Positions 28,470-38,827 are shown, counted from the first letter of the stretch. The stretch is 64,000 nt of DNA from an uncultured Aliiroseovarius sp. (GCF_947492455.1 NZ_CANLNB010000003.1:186001-250000), one strand, 5' to 3'. The notes: generated from the letters alone by a model not told the origin. Program-made: numbers and translations.

Positions 28470-29870
28470 TTAGACCTGCCCGGGAAGCCACAGTACGATG
28501 GCAGGAAATGCGACTAGAAGCGCGATGGTAATCGCATCCGCGATGAAGAAAGGTGTTACGCCTTTGAACACGTCTTGCACGCTTAGATCATCGCGCACGC
28601 CTGCCACGACGAAGCAGTTCAATCCGATGGGGGGCGTGATCAAACAGAACTCAGCCATTTTCACCACCAAGATCCCGAACCAAATCGCGCACATCGGGCC
28701 GGACATCCCGAAGGTGCTGTCCGCGGCGGATACAAACTCGCCTCCATTCAGCGCCATAACCGCCGGATAGACTACAGGCAGGGTCAGCAACAACATTCCG
28801 ATGGCGTCCATGAACATACCCAAGACTGCATAGGCCAGTAGAATGCAGACAAGGATCAGCATGGGTGACATAGTCAGCGAAGTGATCCAGTCCGAGAACG
28901 CGGCCGGAAGTTCGGCAAACCCAAGGAAGCGGACATAGATCAGCACGCCCCAGATGATCGTGAAGATCATCACGCTGAGCTTCGCGGTTTCCAAAAGCGC
29001 GTCTTTCAGCTGCGCCCAACGCATCCCGCGATAAAGCGCCATCAGGAAGACCACGAAGGCTCCGATCGCGCCGCCTTCGGTCGGGGTGCCCCATGCTTCG
29101 CCGCCGAACGGGTTATAGACGAACAGGATGATGGTCAGAACAACGACAAGGATCGGCAGGGCGGGGGGAAGCGATACGAAGCGCTCTTTCCAAGTGAAGC
29201 CTTTGACGGGCGGTCCGAAGTCTTTGATCACCATTGCCATGCCGATGATCAGCGCGCCATAGATGACGGCCGAGAAGGCACCGGGGATAAAGCCCGCCAG
29301 CAGGAGCTTACCCACATCTTGTTCCACGATGATCGCATAGATCACCAAAATGGCCGAAGGTGGGATCAGCGACGCAAGCGTGCCGCCAGCGGCCACAACG
29401 CCCGCTGCAAACTGTTTGTTGTAGCCAATTTTCAGCATTTCCGGGATGGCGATACGGGCGAAGACCGCCGAGGTCGCCACAGACGCGCCCGATACAGCCG
29501 CAAACCCTGCGGTCGCAAAGACGGTCGACACGGCCAGCCCGCCGGGAACCCAAGCTAGCCAGCGTTTCGCGGCCTCGAAAAGGGCTTTGGTCAGCCCGGC
29601 GTAATAGGCTAAGTAGCCGATCAGGATGAACGTCGGGATCAGGCTCAGAGCTTGGCTTGAGATCTTGGAATGCGGCACTTGCCCTGCAGTTTTGACGGCA
29701 ATCGTCATAGCTTTTCCAAAGCGGGCCGGATCGTAGCCAAACTTGGCCCAGAAGATCCAGATCAACCCGATCATCCCGGCGGTCGCGGCAGCAAAGGCCA
29801 CGCGCATCCCCAGAATAACAAGAACAAGAAGGCCACCCGAGACGACAAGGCCAATTTCAATCGGTTCCAT
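28470..29870 (-). CDS. dctM: TRAP transporter large permease subunit
   Basis: 466-aa DctM-family protein with about 12-13 hydrophobic segments. Landmarks: GFAAVSGASVATSAVF, GGTLASLIPPSAILVIYAII and LITPPIGLNCFV. ATG 29870 follows AAGGATACTGGT and starts at the conserved periplasmic edge MEPIEIGL. It forms the sodium-driven translocation channel with the DctQ protein just upstream. Third gene of the dctP-dctQ-dctM set on the minus strand. Confidence 0.92.
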   Translation of the reverse strand: MEPIEIGLVVSGGLLVLVILGMRVAFAAATAGMIGLIWIFWAKFGYDPARFGKAMTIAVKTAGQVPHSKISSQALSLIPTFILIGYLAYYAGLTKALFEAAKRWLAWVPGGLAVSTVFATAGFAAVSGASVATSAVFARIAIPEMLKIGYNKQFAAGVVAAGGTLASLIPPSAILVIYAIIVEQDVGKLLLAGFIPGAFSAVIYGALIIGMAMVIKDFGPPVKGFTWKERFVSLPPALPILVVVLTIILFVYNPFGGEAWGTPTEGGAIGAFVVFLMALYRGMRWAQLKDALLETAKLSVMIFTIIWGVLIYVRFLGFAELPAAFSDWITSLTMSPMLILVCILLAYAVLGMFMDAIGMLLLTLPVVYPAVMALNGGEFVSAADSTFGMSGPMCAIWFGILVVKMAEFCLITPPIGLNCFVVAGVRDDLSVQDVFKGVTPFFIADAITIALLVAFPAIVLWLPGQV

Positions 29871-29880
29871 ACCAGTATCC

Positions 29881-30513
29881 TTAAGCGTCGTTGCCCGAGA
29901 CGTGCTCGGCTTCCATCGCGGCCTGTTGGGCGGCGTCGGCAATGAGTGGCACAGCGATCGGGGACGTTGCCCCGGTAATCAGCGCATGTGCATAGGCCCA
30001 GACCTGCAGCACAAGGCGCAGGCATAGGACCGAGAATGCGACGGGGGCGAGAAGTTTAGCGGGCCACAGCGGCAGCGAAATATCGACCGAGCTGTCGCGG
30101 CTCCACAAGGGTGCTGCGAAATCGAAGCTGCGCTCGAAATGCGCCCAGCTGCCCCAGACTAGAAGCAACATCAGGCCAAGAATGATCAGCGTTGTGATCA
30201 GTTCGACCAGATAGAGGCTGCGGCCACGAAGTGCGCCGACCAGCATGTCCATCCGAATGTGCCCGCCATCGCGCTGCGTGAACGAGATGCCCATGAAGGC
30301 AATCAGCGGCATGACCTGTTCGATCCAGTCGATATAGCCCGGCAAGGGCTGGTTGGCGACGTTGCGCCCGCTGACGGACACGACCGCCAAGATCATCAGG
30401 GAAAACACCGCAAGCCCGCTGATCAACGCCAACGCGCCCTCGACGCGATAGAGCCTCTGATCAATGCGGCTAAGGACGCTGTCGTCGGTCAAAACAAGGG
30501 AAGACCCGGCCAT
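29881..30513 (-). CDS. dctQ: TRAP transporter small permease subunit
   Basis: 210-aa DctQ-family protein with four TM helices (~28-48, 62-80, 98-118, 145-170) and the family pattern IEQVMPLIAFMGISFTQRDGGHIRMDML. The C-terminal ~35 residues form a longer-than-usual cytoplasmic Ala-rich tail. Ten bases separate it from dctM; a terminator-like hairpin separates it from dctP. Confidence 0.9.
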   Translation of the reverse strand: MAGSSLVLTDDSVLSRIDQRLYRVEGALALISGLAVFSLMILAVVSVSGRNVANQPLPGYIDWIEQVMPLIAFMGISFTQRDGGHIRMDMLVGALRGRSLYLVELITTLIILGLMLLLVWGSWAHFERSFDFAAPLWSRDSSVDISLPLWPAKLLAPVAFSVLCLRLVLQVWAYAHALITGATSPIAVPLIADAAQQAAMEAEHVSGNDA

Positions 30514-30538
30514 GACACCACTCCGTTAGAAAAGGAAA

Positions 30539-30563
30539 GCCCTGCGCCGTGGGGGCGCAGGGC
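30539..30563 (-). terminator. Attenuator/terminator between dctP and dctQ
   Basis: Perfect 10-bp GC-rich arms GCCCTGCGCC (30539-30548) and GGCGCAGGGC (30554-30563), loop 5 nt. On the minus strand the hairpin is followed by TTTCCTTTT. It lies just after the dctP stop, fitting partial termination that raises binding-protein over permease levels. Confidence 0.75.
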
Positions 30564-30570
30564 GATTGGG

Positions 30571-31581
30571 TTAGCTGCCGTTGGCAATCATGCCGGTCAC
30601 AAGATCATACAGCTCTTGTGCGGGCAGGCCACGGGCGGTGTTGTCGGCAATCCACGCCTCGGCGGCCGGAGCGGCAGCGGCGTCACGGAAGGCGGCGATT
30701 TCCGCGTCCGGGAAGGTGACCTGCTGGATGCCCTTCTCTTCCAAGGCAGGGCCCCAAGCGACCATGGTCTTGTTGTTGTAGTTGTCGACATAGTGGGCCA
30801 GAGCCTCGTCCACCGACCCCAACAGCGCCTCGCGGTGGTCATCCGACAGATTGGCCAGCGCGTCCGAGTTCACGACGACCGGGCAGTTCACCGTGCCGGG
30901 GTTCAGGTTGGTGGTCCACCACGTCGCGTTTTCGATGGTGCCAAAGGACATATGGGCGTGCGGGGCGAAGCTGACCGCCTTGACCACGCCGCTGTCCATC
31001 GCCTGACGCACTTCCGAGGCCGACATCGAGGTCGGGACCGCGCCGATGGTCTCCATCGCTTGGCCGATGCCACCGGTTGCGCGCACAGTCAGGCCTTTGA
31101 AGTCTGCCAAAGTCGCAGGCGCATCGCCAGCGCCAACAATGTTGTACTGGGGCAGGGGCGACGGCATCAGAAGCGTCGCGTTCCAGCGCGCCATGTCAGC
31201 TTGCGTGGCCGGGTGGTTGTAAACCGCCATCGACAGTTCAATCTCTTGCTCAAGCGAGCTTACGCCCAGGAACGGCAGTTCCAGCACGGTGATCGAGGGG
31301 TTCTTGTCGCGGTGATAGCCCGCGCAGAACTGCGCCATCTCGAACGCCTCGATCGAGATCCCGTCCAGATTTTCGCGGTTCTTCGACAGACCGCCATAGC
31401 TGAGGTTCAAGGTGAACTCGCCGTTGGTTTTTTCGCTAACCAGCTCGGCCAGTTTCTCAACATGCTCGGTGAATGCGCGGCGCTTGCCCCACAGAGATAC
31501 GTTCCAATCGGTGGCGAAGGCTTCGCTGGCAATAGTCAGAGACAGCGCTGCAAGGGCAGCGCCTTTGAAAGTCGATCGCAT
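30571..31581 (-). CDS. dctP: TRAP transporter periplasmic binding protein
   Basis: 336 aa from ATG 31581 (GGGAGGAAT upstream). The signal peptide ends near SEAFA (~23). The mature part has the DctP family pattern (AELVSEKTNGEFTLNLSY, GLTVRATGGIGQAMETIGA, SASEVRQAMDSGVVKAV). The family captures organic acids. The associated DctB/DctD pair suggests a carboxylate, but the sequence is not close enough to classic C4-dicarboxylate DctP for me to name the ligand. Confidence 0.88.
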   Translation of the reverse strand: MRSTFKGAALAALSLTIASEAFATDWNVSLWGKRRAFTEHVEKLAELVSEKTNGEFTLNLSYGGLSKNRENLDGISIEAFEMAQFCAGYHRDKNPSITVLELPFLGVSSLEQEIELSMAVYNHPATQADMARWNATLLMPSPLPQYNIVGAGDAPATLADFKGLTVRATGGIGQAMETIGAVPTSMSASEVRQAMDSGVVKAVSFAPHAHMSFGTIENATWWTTNLNPGTVNCPVVVNSDALANLSDDHREALLGSVDEALAHYVDNYNNKTMVAWGPALEEKGIQQVTFPDAEIAAFRDAAAAPAAEAWIADNTARGLPAQELYDLVTGMIANGS

Positions 31582-31675
31582 GGTATTCCTCCCAGAAATC
31601 GCGAAATTGTGGGCATAGTATCCGCGCCGCGATCTGGTCTGACTATGAGGGAAATTGCCTGCGCTGTCTGGCCAG

Positions 31676-31695
31676 CCCTGCGGAAATCCGCAGGG
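31676..31695 (-). terminator. Hairpin between dctD and dctP
   Basis: Perfect 8-bp arms CCCTGCGG and CCGCAGGG with a 4-nt AAAT loop, just after the dctD stop. There is no T-run on the minus strand, so termination strength is uncertain. It may insulate dctP from dctBD transcription. Confidence 0.6.
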
Positions 31696-31703
31696 CAAAT
31701 TGG

Positions 31704-33044
31704 CTACAGCAATGCGTCTTTATCGAGACCCAGTTTCACGATCTTTTCGTTCAGCGTGCGGCGTCCGATCCCAAGCGCTTCGGCAGCCGCATCCATACGA
31801 CCTTCATGGGCCTGAATGGCCTTGCCGATCAACTCGCGTTCAAATGCGGCCACGGCTTCGCGCAGGGTGCCGGGAATGTCATCCAAATGCTGATCGGCTT
31901 CGATGGCTTGGGTCATCGAACCGCCCCCGCGCCGCGCCGCCAGCACCCGGCGTTCGCACACATTGCGTAGCTCGCGCACATTGCCGGGCCAGTTATGGGC
32001 CAGCAGGGCCGCCACGTCGTCTTGGGTCAGGGGCGGGACGGCAAGTTCGTAAATCTTGGCGTAACCATCCAGAAAATGACGTGCCAGCAAGGCAATGTCA
32101 TCGCGCCGTTGCCGCAGGGACGGCACACTCAGGACGACCGTGTTGATGCGGAACAGAAAGTCCTGCCGAAGGCGCCCCTCTTTCACCGCCGCCGCCACAT
32201 CCTCACTGGTGGCCGAGATCACGCGGAACTCGGTCGTCACGGCCTGCGTCGCCCCCACGGGCAGCACCTGCTTGTCTTCCAGCACGCGCAACAACTTGGC
32301 TTGTACGGCAGGGGGACAGGCGCAGACCTCGTCCAGAAATAGCGTCCCGCCAGAGGCCGCCGTCAGCCGCCCCTCGCGCTCGCCGGCAACGCCGAACATT
32401 TCGGCCTCGAACGTGTCCGGGGACAGCGCGGCGCAGTTCAGCGCCAGAAAGGGGGTCTGCCCGTTGCCCCCCAGATCGTGGAGAGCTTGGGCGACCAGTT
32501 CTTTACCCGTCCCGGTTTCCCCGGTGATCAGAACACTGGCGCCAATGTCGGCCAAATCCATCACGTCTTCGCGCAGCGTTGCAACCTCGTCTGTTTGGCC
32601 CAGAAGGACACGATCCAACCCCGACAACCGCATCAGGCGATCCTTCAGCCGCGCGTTGTCGCGGCGCATCCGGTTTTGTTCGGCCGCATGGGACAGGATG
32701 CGCAACAGGCGGCGCGGCTCATAGGGCTTTTCGACAAAGCTATAGGCCCCATCCTGCATCGCCTGAACCGCCATCGGAATGTCCCCGTGTGCTGAGATCA
32801 GCACCAGTGGAGGGGCGGTTTCCGGATCCAAAGAATTCAGCAGGTCCAGCCCGCTCATGCCGGGCATCTGCACATCTGACAAGATCACGTCCCACGGCCC
32901 ATCTGCCAGTTTTGCAGATACCTGCGTTGCGCGCGAGATCGCCTCGGCCTGCCATCCCGCCGCGGCCAGAAGGTCCACAAGGGATTGGCGCATGGCTTTG
33001 TCATCATCGACAATCAAGACGCTAAAGGGGCGCGTATCGGCCAT
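31704..33044 (-). CDS. dctD: DctD-type response regulator lacking the GAFTGA loop
   Basis: 446 aa: receiver domain 1-~120 (VLIVDDDKAMRQS; phospho-Asp in VILSDVQMPGMSG), AAA+ ATPase ~140-370 (Walker A GETGTGKELV; GGTLFLDEV), and a Fis-type helix-turn-helix ~400-446 (AAEALGIGRRTLNEKI). The expected GAFTGA sigma-54 contact loop between ...MFG and ASGGTLFLDE is absent; the stretch reads EMFGVAGEREGRLTAASGG near residue 210. Enhancer-binding proteins without this loop (for example Rhodobacter capsulatus NtrC) do not activate sigma-54. The gene abuts dctB and probably controls dctPQM. Confidence 0.9.
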   Translation of the reverse strand: MADTRPFSVLIVDDDKAMRQSLVDLLAAAGWQAEAISRATQVSAKLADGPWDVILSDVQMPGMSGLDLLNSLDPETAPPLVLISAHGDIPMAVQAMQDGAYSFVEKPYEPRRLLRILSHAAEQNRMRRDNARLKDRLMRLSGLDRVLLGQTDEVATLREDVMDLADIGASVLITGETGTGKELVAQALHDLGGNGQTPFLALNCAALSPDTFEAEMFGVAGEREGRLTAASGGTLFLDEVCACPPAVQAKLLRVLEDKQVLPVGATQAVTTEFRVISATSEDVAAAVKEGRLRQDFLFRINTVVLSVPSLRQRRDDIALLARHFLDGYAKIYELAVPPLTQDDVAALLAHNWPGNVRELRNVCERRVLAARRGGGSMTQAIEADQHLDDIPGTLREAVAAFERELIGKAIQAHEGRMDAAAEALGIGRRTLNEKIVKLGLDKDALL

Positions 33045-34777
33045 CAGATTTGATCCTCGTCTAGGGGCGCATGGGGGAAGGTTACACGAAAAACCGCCCC
33101 CTCTGGATCGACATTTCGCGCGGTCATCTGGCCCTCGTGGTCTTTCACGATGCTGGCCGAGATCGCCAGACCCAACCCCATCCCGCGCCCGCTTTCGCGG
33201 GTGGTAACGAAGGGTTCTTTCAGGTCTTCCAAAGTGGCCGAGCCGATGCCGTGCCCGTTATCCTCGATCTCGACCCACGCGTCAGTGCCAGAGACCCCAG
33301 CCCGCACCGCAAGCTTGGGGGCGGCGCGGTCTTCGCTGGCATCCAAAGCGTTGCGCAGAAGGTTGGTCATGACCTGCTCCACCCGCAACCGAATGCCGCG
33401 AATAAGCACGGGATCTGTCGTCAAATCCAACGCGACCTCGGCGCCGATCTGCTGAATGTTTGGTGCAACAAGATCGAGTGACATCTTGATCGCATCGCGC
33501 AGATCCAGTTGTTTGAAGGCTTCCGCGTCCGAGCTGGCAAAGAACTTCAACTGCCGCGTGATCCCCTCCATACGGTCCACCAAGCCGCCGATATCCGTGG
33601 TCAGCTTGCCGCCCCCTCCGCCGCCAATTTCAGCCGCCACAAGGTGGTTGCGCATGGCTGCAATAGGCTGCCCCAACTCATGCGTCACAGACGCGGCCAA
33701 CCGTCCAAGAGCGGCCAGCCGGCTGGCGCTCTCCAGCTCGTTCTGGGTCCGCTTCAGGCGACGTTCGGCTGTCATCCGTACGGTGATTTCGGTGGCCAAA
33801 CGTTCGTTTGCCTGTCGCAGCTCGGCCTCTTCCCGTTCGGAGCGGCGCAATTCCGCATCCACCCGCCGCGCACGCTGGATCTGAAAGAGGATGAAGGCAA
33901 CCGCAGCCAAGATCATCGCAATGGCGGTGACCAACCACGCCCGCGTGCTTGCTTGAACGTCGCTTGCAAAGAAATGCAGCTGCCACCCGTGCGGAAGATC
34001 ATCTGCCACCAGATGCAGATGTTCTGAACCGCCAATCCGGGCACGTTGATCAGCAAGCACGGACCAGTCCAGCAGCGCCAAGTCTTGCCCGGAAAACTGC
34101 CGCGCATCTACGATTTCCTGACGCCTATCGGGCGACAGCGGTGACAACACCCGATAGCGCCATGACGGGTCTGACGCCAGCAAGACCACCCCGTCCTTGT
34201 TGGCCAAAAACACGCGTTCGCCCGAGCCAATCCAGTTTTCTTCCAGCCCCGTCAGATTGATCTTGATCGCCAGCACGCCAAGCATCTGACCTGACACGTC
34301 ATGAACCGCATCCGCGATGAAGTACCCCGGCAGACCCGTGGTTGCCCCGATGGCGTAAAACCGACCCTGCGCGCCGGACAGAGCGTCTTGGAAATACGGT
34401 CGGAACGCATAGTTCTGCCCGATGAAGCTGCTGGGCTCCTGATAGTTTGAGGCGGCAATCGTCAGCCCGTCGGGGTCAATCAGGTAAATCGCATCCAGCC
34501 CCGCACGGGCCGCGAAATCCTTGATCCGAGGGTTTAAGCGATCAGTTGACCCGCCCTTCGCGGTTTCGATCACAAACGGATCACGCGCCAGCACATATGT
34601 CAGGTGGGAAAACCGCTCCAACTCGCCCGAGACCGAGCTTTGATAGAGCGACAGACGCCCCTGCGCTTTGGTCAGTTCCTCGGACTGGAAATAGCCGTAG
34701 GACATCCTGAACAGGATGGTCGCAACGACGGCGGTCGCGATGATTGGAAGGATTAGCGATCGCAAGCGCATGCCCAT
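33044..34777 (-). CDS. dctB: DctB-type sensor histidine kinase
   Basis: 577 aa. TM1 ~8-28, a periplasmic double-Cache-type sensor ~35-275 (YLIDPDGLTIAASNYQEPSSF, GYFIADAVHDVSGQMLGVLA), TM2 ~278-298, a charged coiled coil ~300-345, HisKA with SVTHELGQPIAAMRN, and HATPase (VMTNLLRNALDAS, DNGHGIGS, GRGMGLGLAIS). A Gly-rich insert (GGGGGG) follows the phospho-acceptor helix. This is the organisation of C4-dicarboxylate sensors such as DctB. Its final bases abut the dctD start; the ligand is presumably the TRAP substrate. Confidence 0.9.
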   Translation of the reverse strand: MGMRLRSLILPIIATAVVATILFRMSYGYFQSEELTKAQGRLSLYQSSVSGELERFSHLTYVLARDPFVIETAKGGSTDRLNPRIKDFAARAGLDAIYLIDPDGLTIAASNYQEPSSFIGQNYAFRPYFQDALSGAQGRFYAIGATTGLPGYFIADAVHDVSGQMLGVLAIKINLTGLEENWIGSGERVFLANKDGVVLLASDPSWRYRVLSPLSPDRRQEIVDARQFSGQDLALLDWSVLADQRARIGGSEHLHLVADDLPHGWQLHFFASDVQASTRAWLVTAIAMILAAVAFILFQIQRARRVDAELRRSEREEAELRQANERLATEITVRMTAERRLKRTQNELESASRLAALGRLAASVTHELGQPIAAMRNHLVAAEIGGGGGGKLTTDIGGLVDRMEGITRQLKFFASSDAEAFKQLDLRDAIKMSLDLVAPNIQQIGAEVALDLTTDPVLIRGIRLRVEQVMTNLLRNALDASEDRAAPKLAVRAGVSGTDAWVEIEDNGHGIGSATLEDLKEPFVTTRESGRGMGLGLAISASIVKDHEGQMTARNVDPEGAVFRVTFPHAPLDEDQI

Positions 34778-34873
34778 CGATTGGCCGGAAACGCATGGGA
34801 AAGCAAGTTATTCCTTACCGAGCCGCATTCAGGGGCAGGCCTTGTCCGGCCCTGCCAATCCTTCTGGCGCATG

Positions 34874-35481
<608 letters not shown>

Positions 35482-35485
<4 letters not shown>

Positions 35486-36135
35486 GAGCGAAAGATCCTT
35501 GAGTATTGGGTTTCGTGTTTCATCGACGCGATGTCGGACAGGAAGGCGGTCGCGCCAAGCTGATCCAAGTCGCCATGCGCGGTTTCTTGGGCGAGGTCAG
35601 GCAGGGTGCTGGACAGGCGGCGCAGCATGGCTTGACCCGCGGTTTGGCCAACGGGCAACAGCCGCTGACCGGCGGCGACCAGATTGGACAGGAAGGCCTG
35701 AAGATACATCGTTTGGGTCAGGGTCAAAGGCAGCCCGTGGCAAGACGCGGCCACGCCAAGCGCCACGGGGTAAGTCAGTCCAGACAACTCGCCGCCCCAG
35801 ATGTCACTTGTGACCAAGGCAAAGCTTGCGCCCTGCTGGGTCGTTTCCAAAAGACGTTCCTTAGAGGCCGCGAAGGCGCGGGCGGTTGCATCGATCTGAG
35901 CGATGTCTTGGGTGCTTTCTGCCTGCCACGCGGCTGCCAAAAGAAGGGCGTCGGACCGTCCAGCACCGTGCCAGATTACGTCCTCCAACCACGACTCAAG
36001 GCTGGACGCGTCCGTAACCCAGCCCTGATCGGCAGCGGCTTCCAACCCGTGCGAATAGGCAAACGCCCCCACGGGATAAGCGGGTGACAGCCATTGGGTC
36101 AGGGTCAGGATCTGTGCGTCAGTGGGCGTGGCCAT
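35482..36135 (-). CDS. ureF: Urease accessory protein UreF
   Basis: 217 aa from ATG 36135, an all-helical activation-complex protein that bridges UreD and UreG. Seen: [21 protein letters not shown] and [15 protein letters not shown] near the C-terminus. The ATG lies inside the 3' end of ureE (17-bp overlap). Confidence 0.95.
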
Positions 36136-36559
36136 GGGTCCGTCCGTGACCATATGCGCCGCCTTCGGGCGTGAAGGGCTCGACGACATCGCGCAGCGTC
36201 GCGCCGAGTTGCTCCAGCATGTCACGTAGGACGTGATCATGTTGGATCAGCAGGCGGCCGTCTTCGATCTGGCAAGGGGTGTGGCGATTGCCGATATGCC
36301 ACGCCAGCCGGGTCAAATCGCCCTTGACTTCCATCAGGGCCTCGCTGGCCGGGACGACCTCGATCAGCCTTCCGTCTTCAAGCTGGAACGCATCGCCCCC
36401 GTTCAAGGATGCCGTCTGGTCCAGATCGACTAGGAACTGGATGCCGCCATTGCTGGTCAGCACTTTGCGGCGCAGGAACCGAGCGTCATAGTCCAGCGTT
36501 ACGTGGTCATCTCCATGATGGCTTTGGGTCACTTTGCGGGTGGTGGGAAGATGCATCAT
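36119..36559 (-). CDS. ureE: Urease nickel metallochaperone
   Basis: 146 aa from the double ATG at 36554-36559, preceded by AGGAGCG. It carries an N-terminal peptide-binding-like domain and a C-terminal nickel-binding domain (AWHIGNRHTPCQIED, IQHDHVLRDML). The tail [13 protein letters not shown] is a His-rich nickel-storage extension. It donates Ni2+ to UreG. It follows ureC by 7 bp. Confidence 0.95.
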   Translation of the reverse strand: MMHLPTTRKVTQSHHGDDHVTLDYDARFLRRKVLTSNGGIQFLVDLDQTASLNGGDAFQLEDGRLIEVVPASEALMEVKGDLTRLAWHIGNRHTPCQIEDGRLLIQHDHVLRDMLEQLGATLRDVVEPFTPEGGAYGHGRTHGHAH

Positions 36560-36566
36560 TCGCTCC

Positions 36567-38276
36567 TCAGAACATGAAATAGCGCTGGGCCATGGGCAGC
36601 ACATCGGCGGGTTGGCAGGTCAGCAATTCACCGTCCGCGCGGACTTCGTAGGTTTCGGGGTTCACTTCCATCACTGGCGTGGCGTCGTTCAAAAGCAGGT
36701 CTTTTTTCCCAATGTCGCGCGTGTTGGTGACGGCGACGGTCTGCTTGGCCAAACCCAGTTTGGACCGGATGTCTGCGCTTTGCGCCGCCTCGCTGACGAA
36801 GGTCACGGCGGAGTGCTCGACTGAACGGCCACAGGCGCCGAACATCGGGCGCGAATACACTGGTTGCGGCGTCGGGATCGAGGCATTCGGGTCGCCCATC
36901 TGCGCCATCACAATGGTGCCTGCCATTAGAACCATTTCAGGTTTCACGCCAAAGAATGCAGGATCCCACAACACCAGATCGGCACGCTTGCCTTCGGTGA
37001 TCGACCCGATTTCGTGGCTGATCCCGTGCGCAATTGCCGGGTTGATCGTGTATTTCGCGATATAGCGGCGGACCCGGAAGTTATCGTTGTCGCCGGTTTC
37101 CTCGGCCAGCCGCCCGCGTTGTTTCTTCATCTTGTCGGCGGTTTGCCAGGTACGGATCAGGACCTCGCCGACCCGGCCCATCGCTTGACTGTCCGACGCA
37201 ATGATCGAGAACGCGCCCATGTCATGCAGGATGTCCTCGGCGGCGATCGTCTCGCGCCGGATGCGGCTTTCGGCAAAGGCGACGTCCTCGGGGATGGATT
37301 TGTCCAGATGGTGGCAGACCATCAGCATGTCCAGATGCTCTTCCAACGTGTTCACGGTGAACGGGCGAGTAGGGTTGGTCGAGCTGGGCAGCACATGGTC
37401 TTCGCCGCAAATCTTGATGATGTCTGGCGCATGGCCACCGCCCGCACCTTCGGTGTGGAACGCATGGATCGTGCGGCCCTTCATTGCCTTCACCGTGTGT
37501 TCGACAAACCCGCTTTCGTTCAGCGTGTCAGTGTGGATCATCACCTGCACATCCATCGCATCGGCCACAGAAAGGCAGCAATCGATGGCGGCGGGCGTGG
37601 TGCCCCAGTCTTCGTGCAGCTTCAACGCGCAGGCGCCACCCAACACTTGTTCCTCAAGCGCGGCGGGCAGGGACGCGTTGCCCTTGCCAGCGAAGGCCAA
37701 GTTCATGGGGAACGCATCAGCGGCCTGTAGCATCCGCCCGATATGCCACGGGCCGGGCGTGCAGGTGGTGGCCAGCGTGCCGTGGGCCGGGCCGGTCCCG
37801 CCGCCCAGCATCGTGGTCAGGCCAGAATGCAGCGCGTCTTCGATCTGTTGCGGGCAGATATAGTGGATATGGCTGTCGAACCCACCGGCGGTCAGGATGC
37901 GGCCTTCACCTGCAATGGCCTCGGTACCCGGGCCGATGATGATGTCGACGCCGGGCTGCGTGTCCGGGTTGCCCGCCTTGCCAATCTTGTGGATACGCCC
38001 GTCCTTCAATCCCACATCCGCCTTGTAGATACCCGAATGGTCCACAATCAGCGCGTTGGTGATGACGGTATCCACGGCACCCGCGGCACGGGCGACCTGA
38101 GACTGCCCCATCCCGTCGCGGATCACCTTGCCGCCACCAAATTTCACCTCTTCGCCATAGCTGGTCAGGTCGCGTTCGACCTCGATCACAAGTTCGGTGT
38201 CAGCCAGTCGAAGCCGGTCACCCGTGGTGGGACCGAACATCGCGGCATAGTCTTGGCGGGAAATGGTGGCGGGCAT
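36567..38276 (-). CDS. ureC: Urease alpha subunit
   Basis: 569-aa catalytic amidohydrolase that hydrolyses urea to ammonia and carbamate at a dinickel site. Seen: HIHYICPQ metal ligands, the carbamylated Lys in [36 protein letters not shown] and the active-site flap [20 protein letters not shown]. Length and N-terminus ([17 protein letters not shown]) are normal. Separated from ureB by the unusual 172-aa gene. Confidence 0.98.
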   Translation of the reverse strand: MPATISRQDYAAMFGPTTGDRLRLADTELVIEVERDLTSYGEEVKFGGGKVIRDGMGQSQVARAAGAVDTVITNALIVDHSGIYKADVGLKDGRIHKIGKAGNPDTQPGVDIIIGPGTEAIAGEGRILTAGGFDSHIHYICPQQIEDALHSGLTTMLGGGTGPAHGTLATTCTPGPWHIGRMLQAADAFPMNLAFAGKGNASLPAALEEQVLGGACALKLHEDWGTTPAAIDCCLSVADAMDVQVMIHTDTLNESGFVEHTVKAMKGRTIHAFHTEGAGGGHAPDIIKICGEDHVLPSSTNPTRPFTVNTLEEHLDMLMVCHHLDKSIPEDVAFAESRIRRETIAAEDILHDMGAFSIIASDSQAMGRVGEVLIRTWQTADKMKKQRGRLAEETGDNDNFRVRRYIAKYTINPAIAHGISHEIGSITEGKRADLVLWDPAFFGVKPEMVLMAGTIVMAQMGDPNASIPTPQPVYSRPMFGACGRSVEHSAVTFVSEAAQSADIRSKLGLAKQTVAVTNTRDIGKKDLLLNDATPVMEVNPETYEVRADGELLTCQPADVLPMAQRYFMF

Positions 38277-38282
38277 GGTGGG

Positions 38283-38801
38283 TTAGTCCTTGGATTTGGC
38301 TTTCGAGGCGAATTCAGGCACCTCGGGTTTGGACGGCGCGCGCGAGCGGCGGGATCGGCTTGGCTTGCTGTCGCTTGCGGCAGCTTTCGCGGTCGGTTTC
38401 CGTTTGGCGGGGGCTGCGCTGGATTTGGCCTTGGGCGCAGCCGCTTTCGCTTTGGAAGTCGATGGTTTCGTTTTAGGAGCTGCCGGTGTGGTCTTGCGCG
38501 CGACGGGTTTGGTCTCGGGCGCCTTGGCAACGGGTTCGGGGGCGACCGCTTTGACCACGGGCGCTTTTGGTTTGGGGGTCGCAGCTTTGTTCGCGGGCGC
38601 AGGTGCCTTTGCCTTTAGTGGCACTGGTTTGACGACCGGGGGCGTCACAATTGCTTCGGGTGCCAACAGATGGATCATCGGGTTGGCATTCAGCATCGTG
38701 TAGTACACGGATTTCAGCGCCTTCTCTTGGCGGGCCAAAACCGATTGCGCGAGATAGAGGGCCTCGAACGTGGCACCTACTGAAATTGCTGCGATATTCA
38801 T
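38283..38801 (-). CDS. Ala/Lys/Pro-rich low-complexity protein inside the urease operon
   Basis: 172 aa. Residues 1-~48 form an amphipathic helical segment (GATFEALYLAQSVLARQEK) of ordinary composition. Residues ~50-172 are almost wholly Ala, Lys, Pro, Thr and Ser, resembling histone H1-like or PAKKA tails, with a basic SRSRRSRAPSKP end. A GGAGACC site precedes ATG 38801. It is six bases from ureC and 26 from ureB, so it is part of the operon. No urease function is known to me for such a protein. A scaffold, nucleic-acid binding or phasin-like role are guesses. Confidence 0.75.
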   Translation of the reverse strand: MNIAAISVGATFEALYLAQSVLARQEKALKSVYYTMLNANPMIHLLAPEAIVTPPVVKPVPLKAKAPAPANKAATPKPKAPVVKAVAPEPVAKAPETKPVARKTTPAAPKTKPSTSKAKAAAPKAKSSAAPAKRKPTAKAAASDSKPSRSRRSRAPSKPEVPEFASKAKSKD

Positions 38802-38827
38802 TGTGGTCTCCGTTGATTGAATGGGGG

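Noticed and set aside
31582-31703. A -24/-12 promoter upstream of dctP
   Set aside because: The nearest candidate (TGGCCAGACAGCGCA on the minus strand) has GG-N9-GC spacing, one base short of the required ten.
30259-31815. Plus-strand open frame of 518 codons over dctQ and dctP
   Set aside because: Antisense shadow of two well-recognised TRAP genes; no start signal.
38290-38703. Plus-strand Gly/Ala/Leu-rich frame over the Ala/Lys/Pro-rich gene
   Set aside because: A complementary shadow of low-complexity codons; the minus-strand gene has a ribosome binding site and operon spacing.
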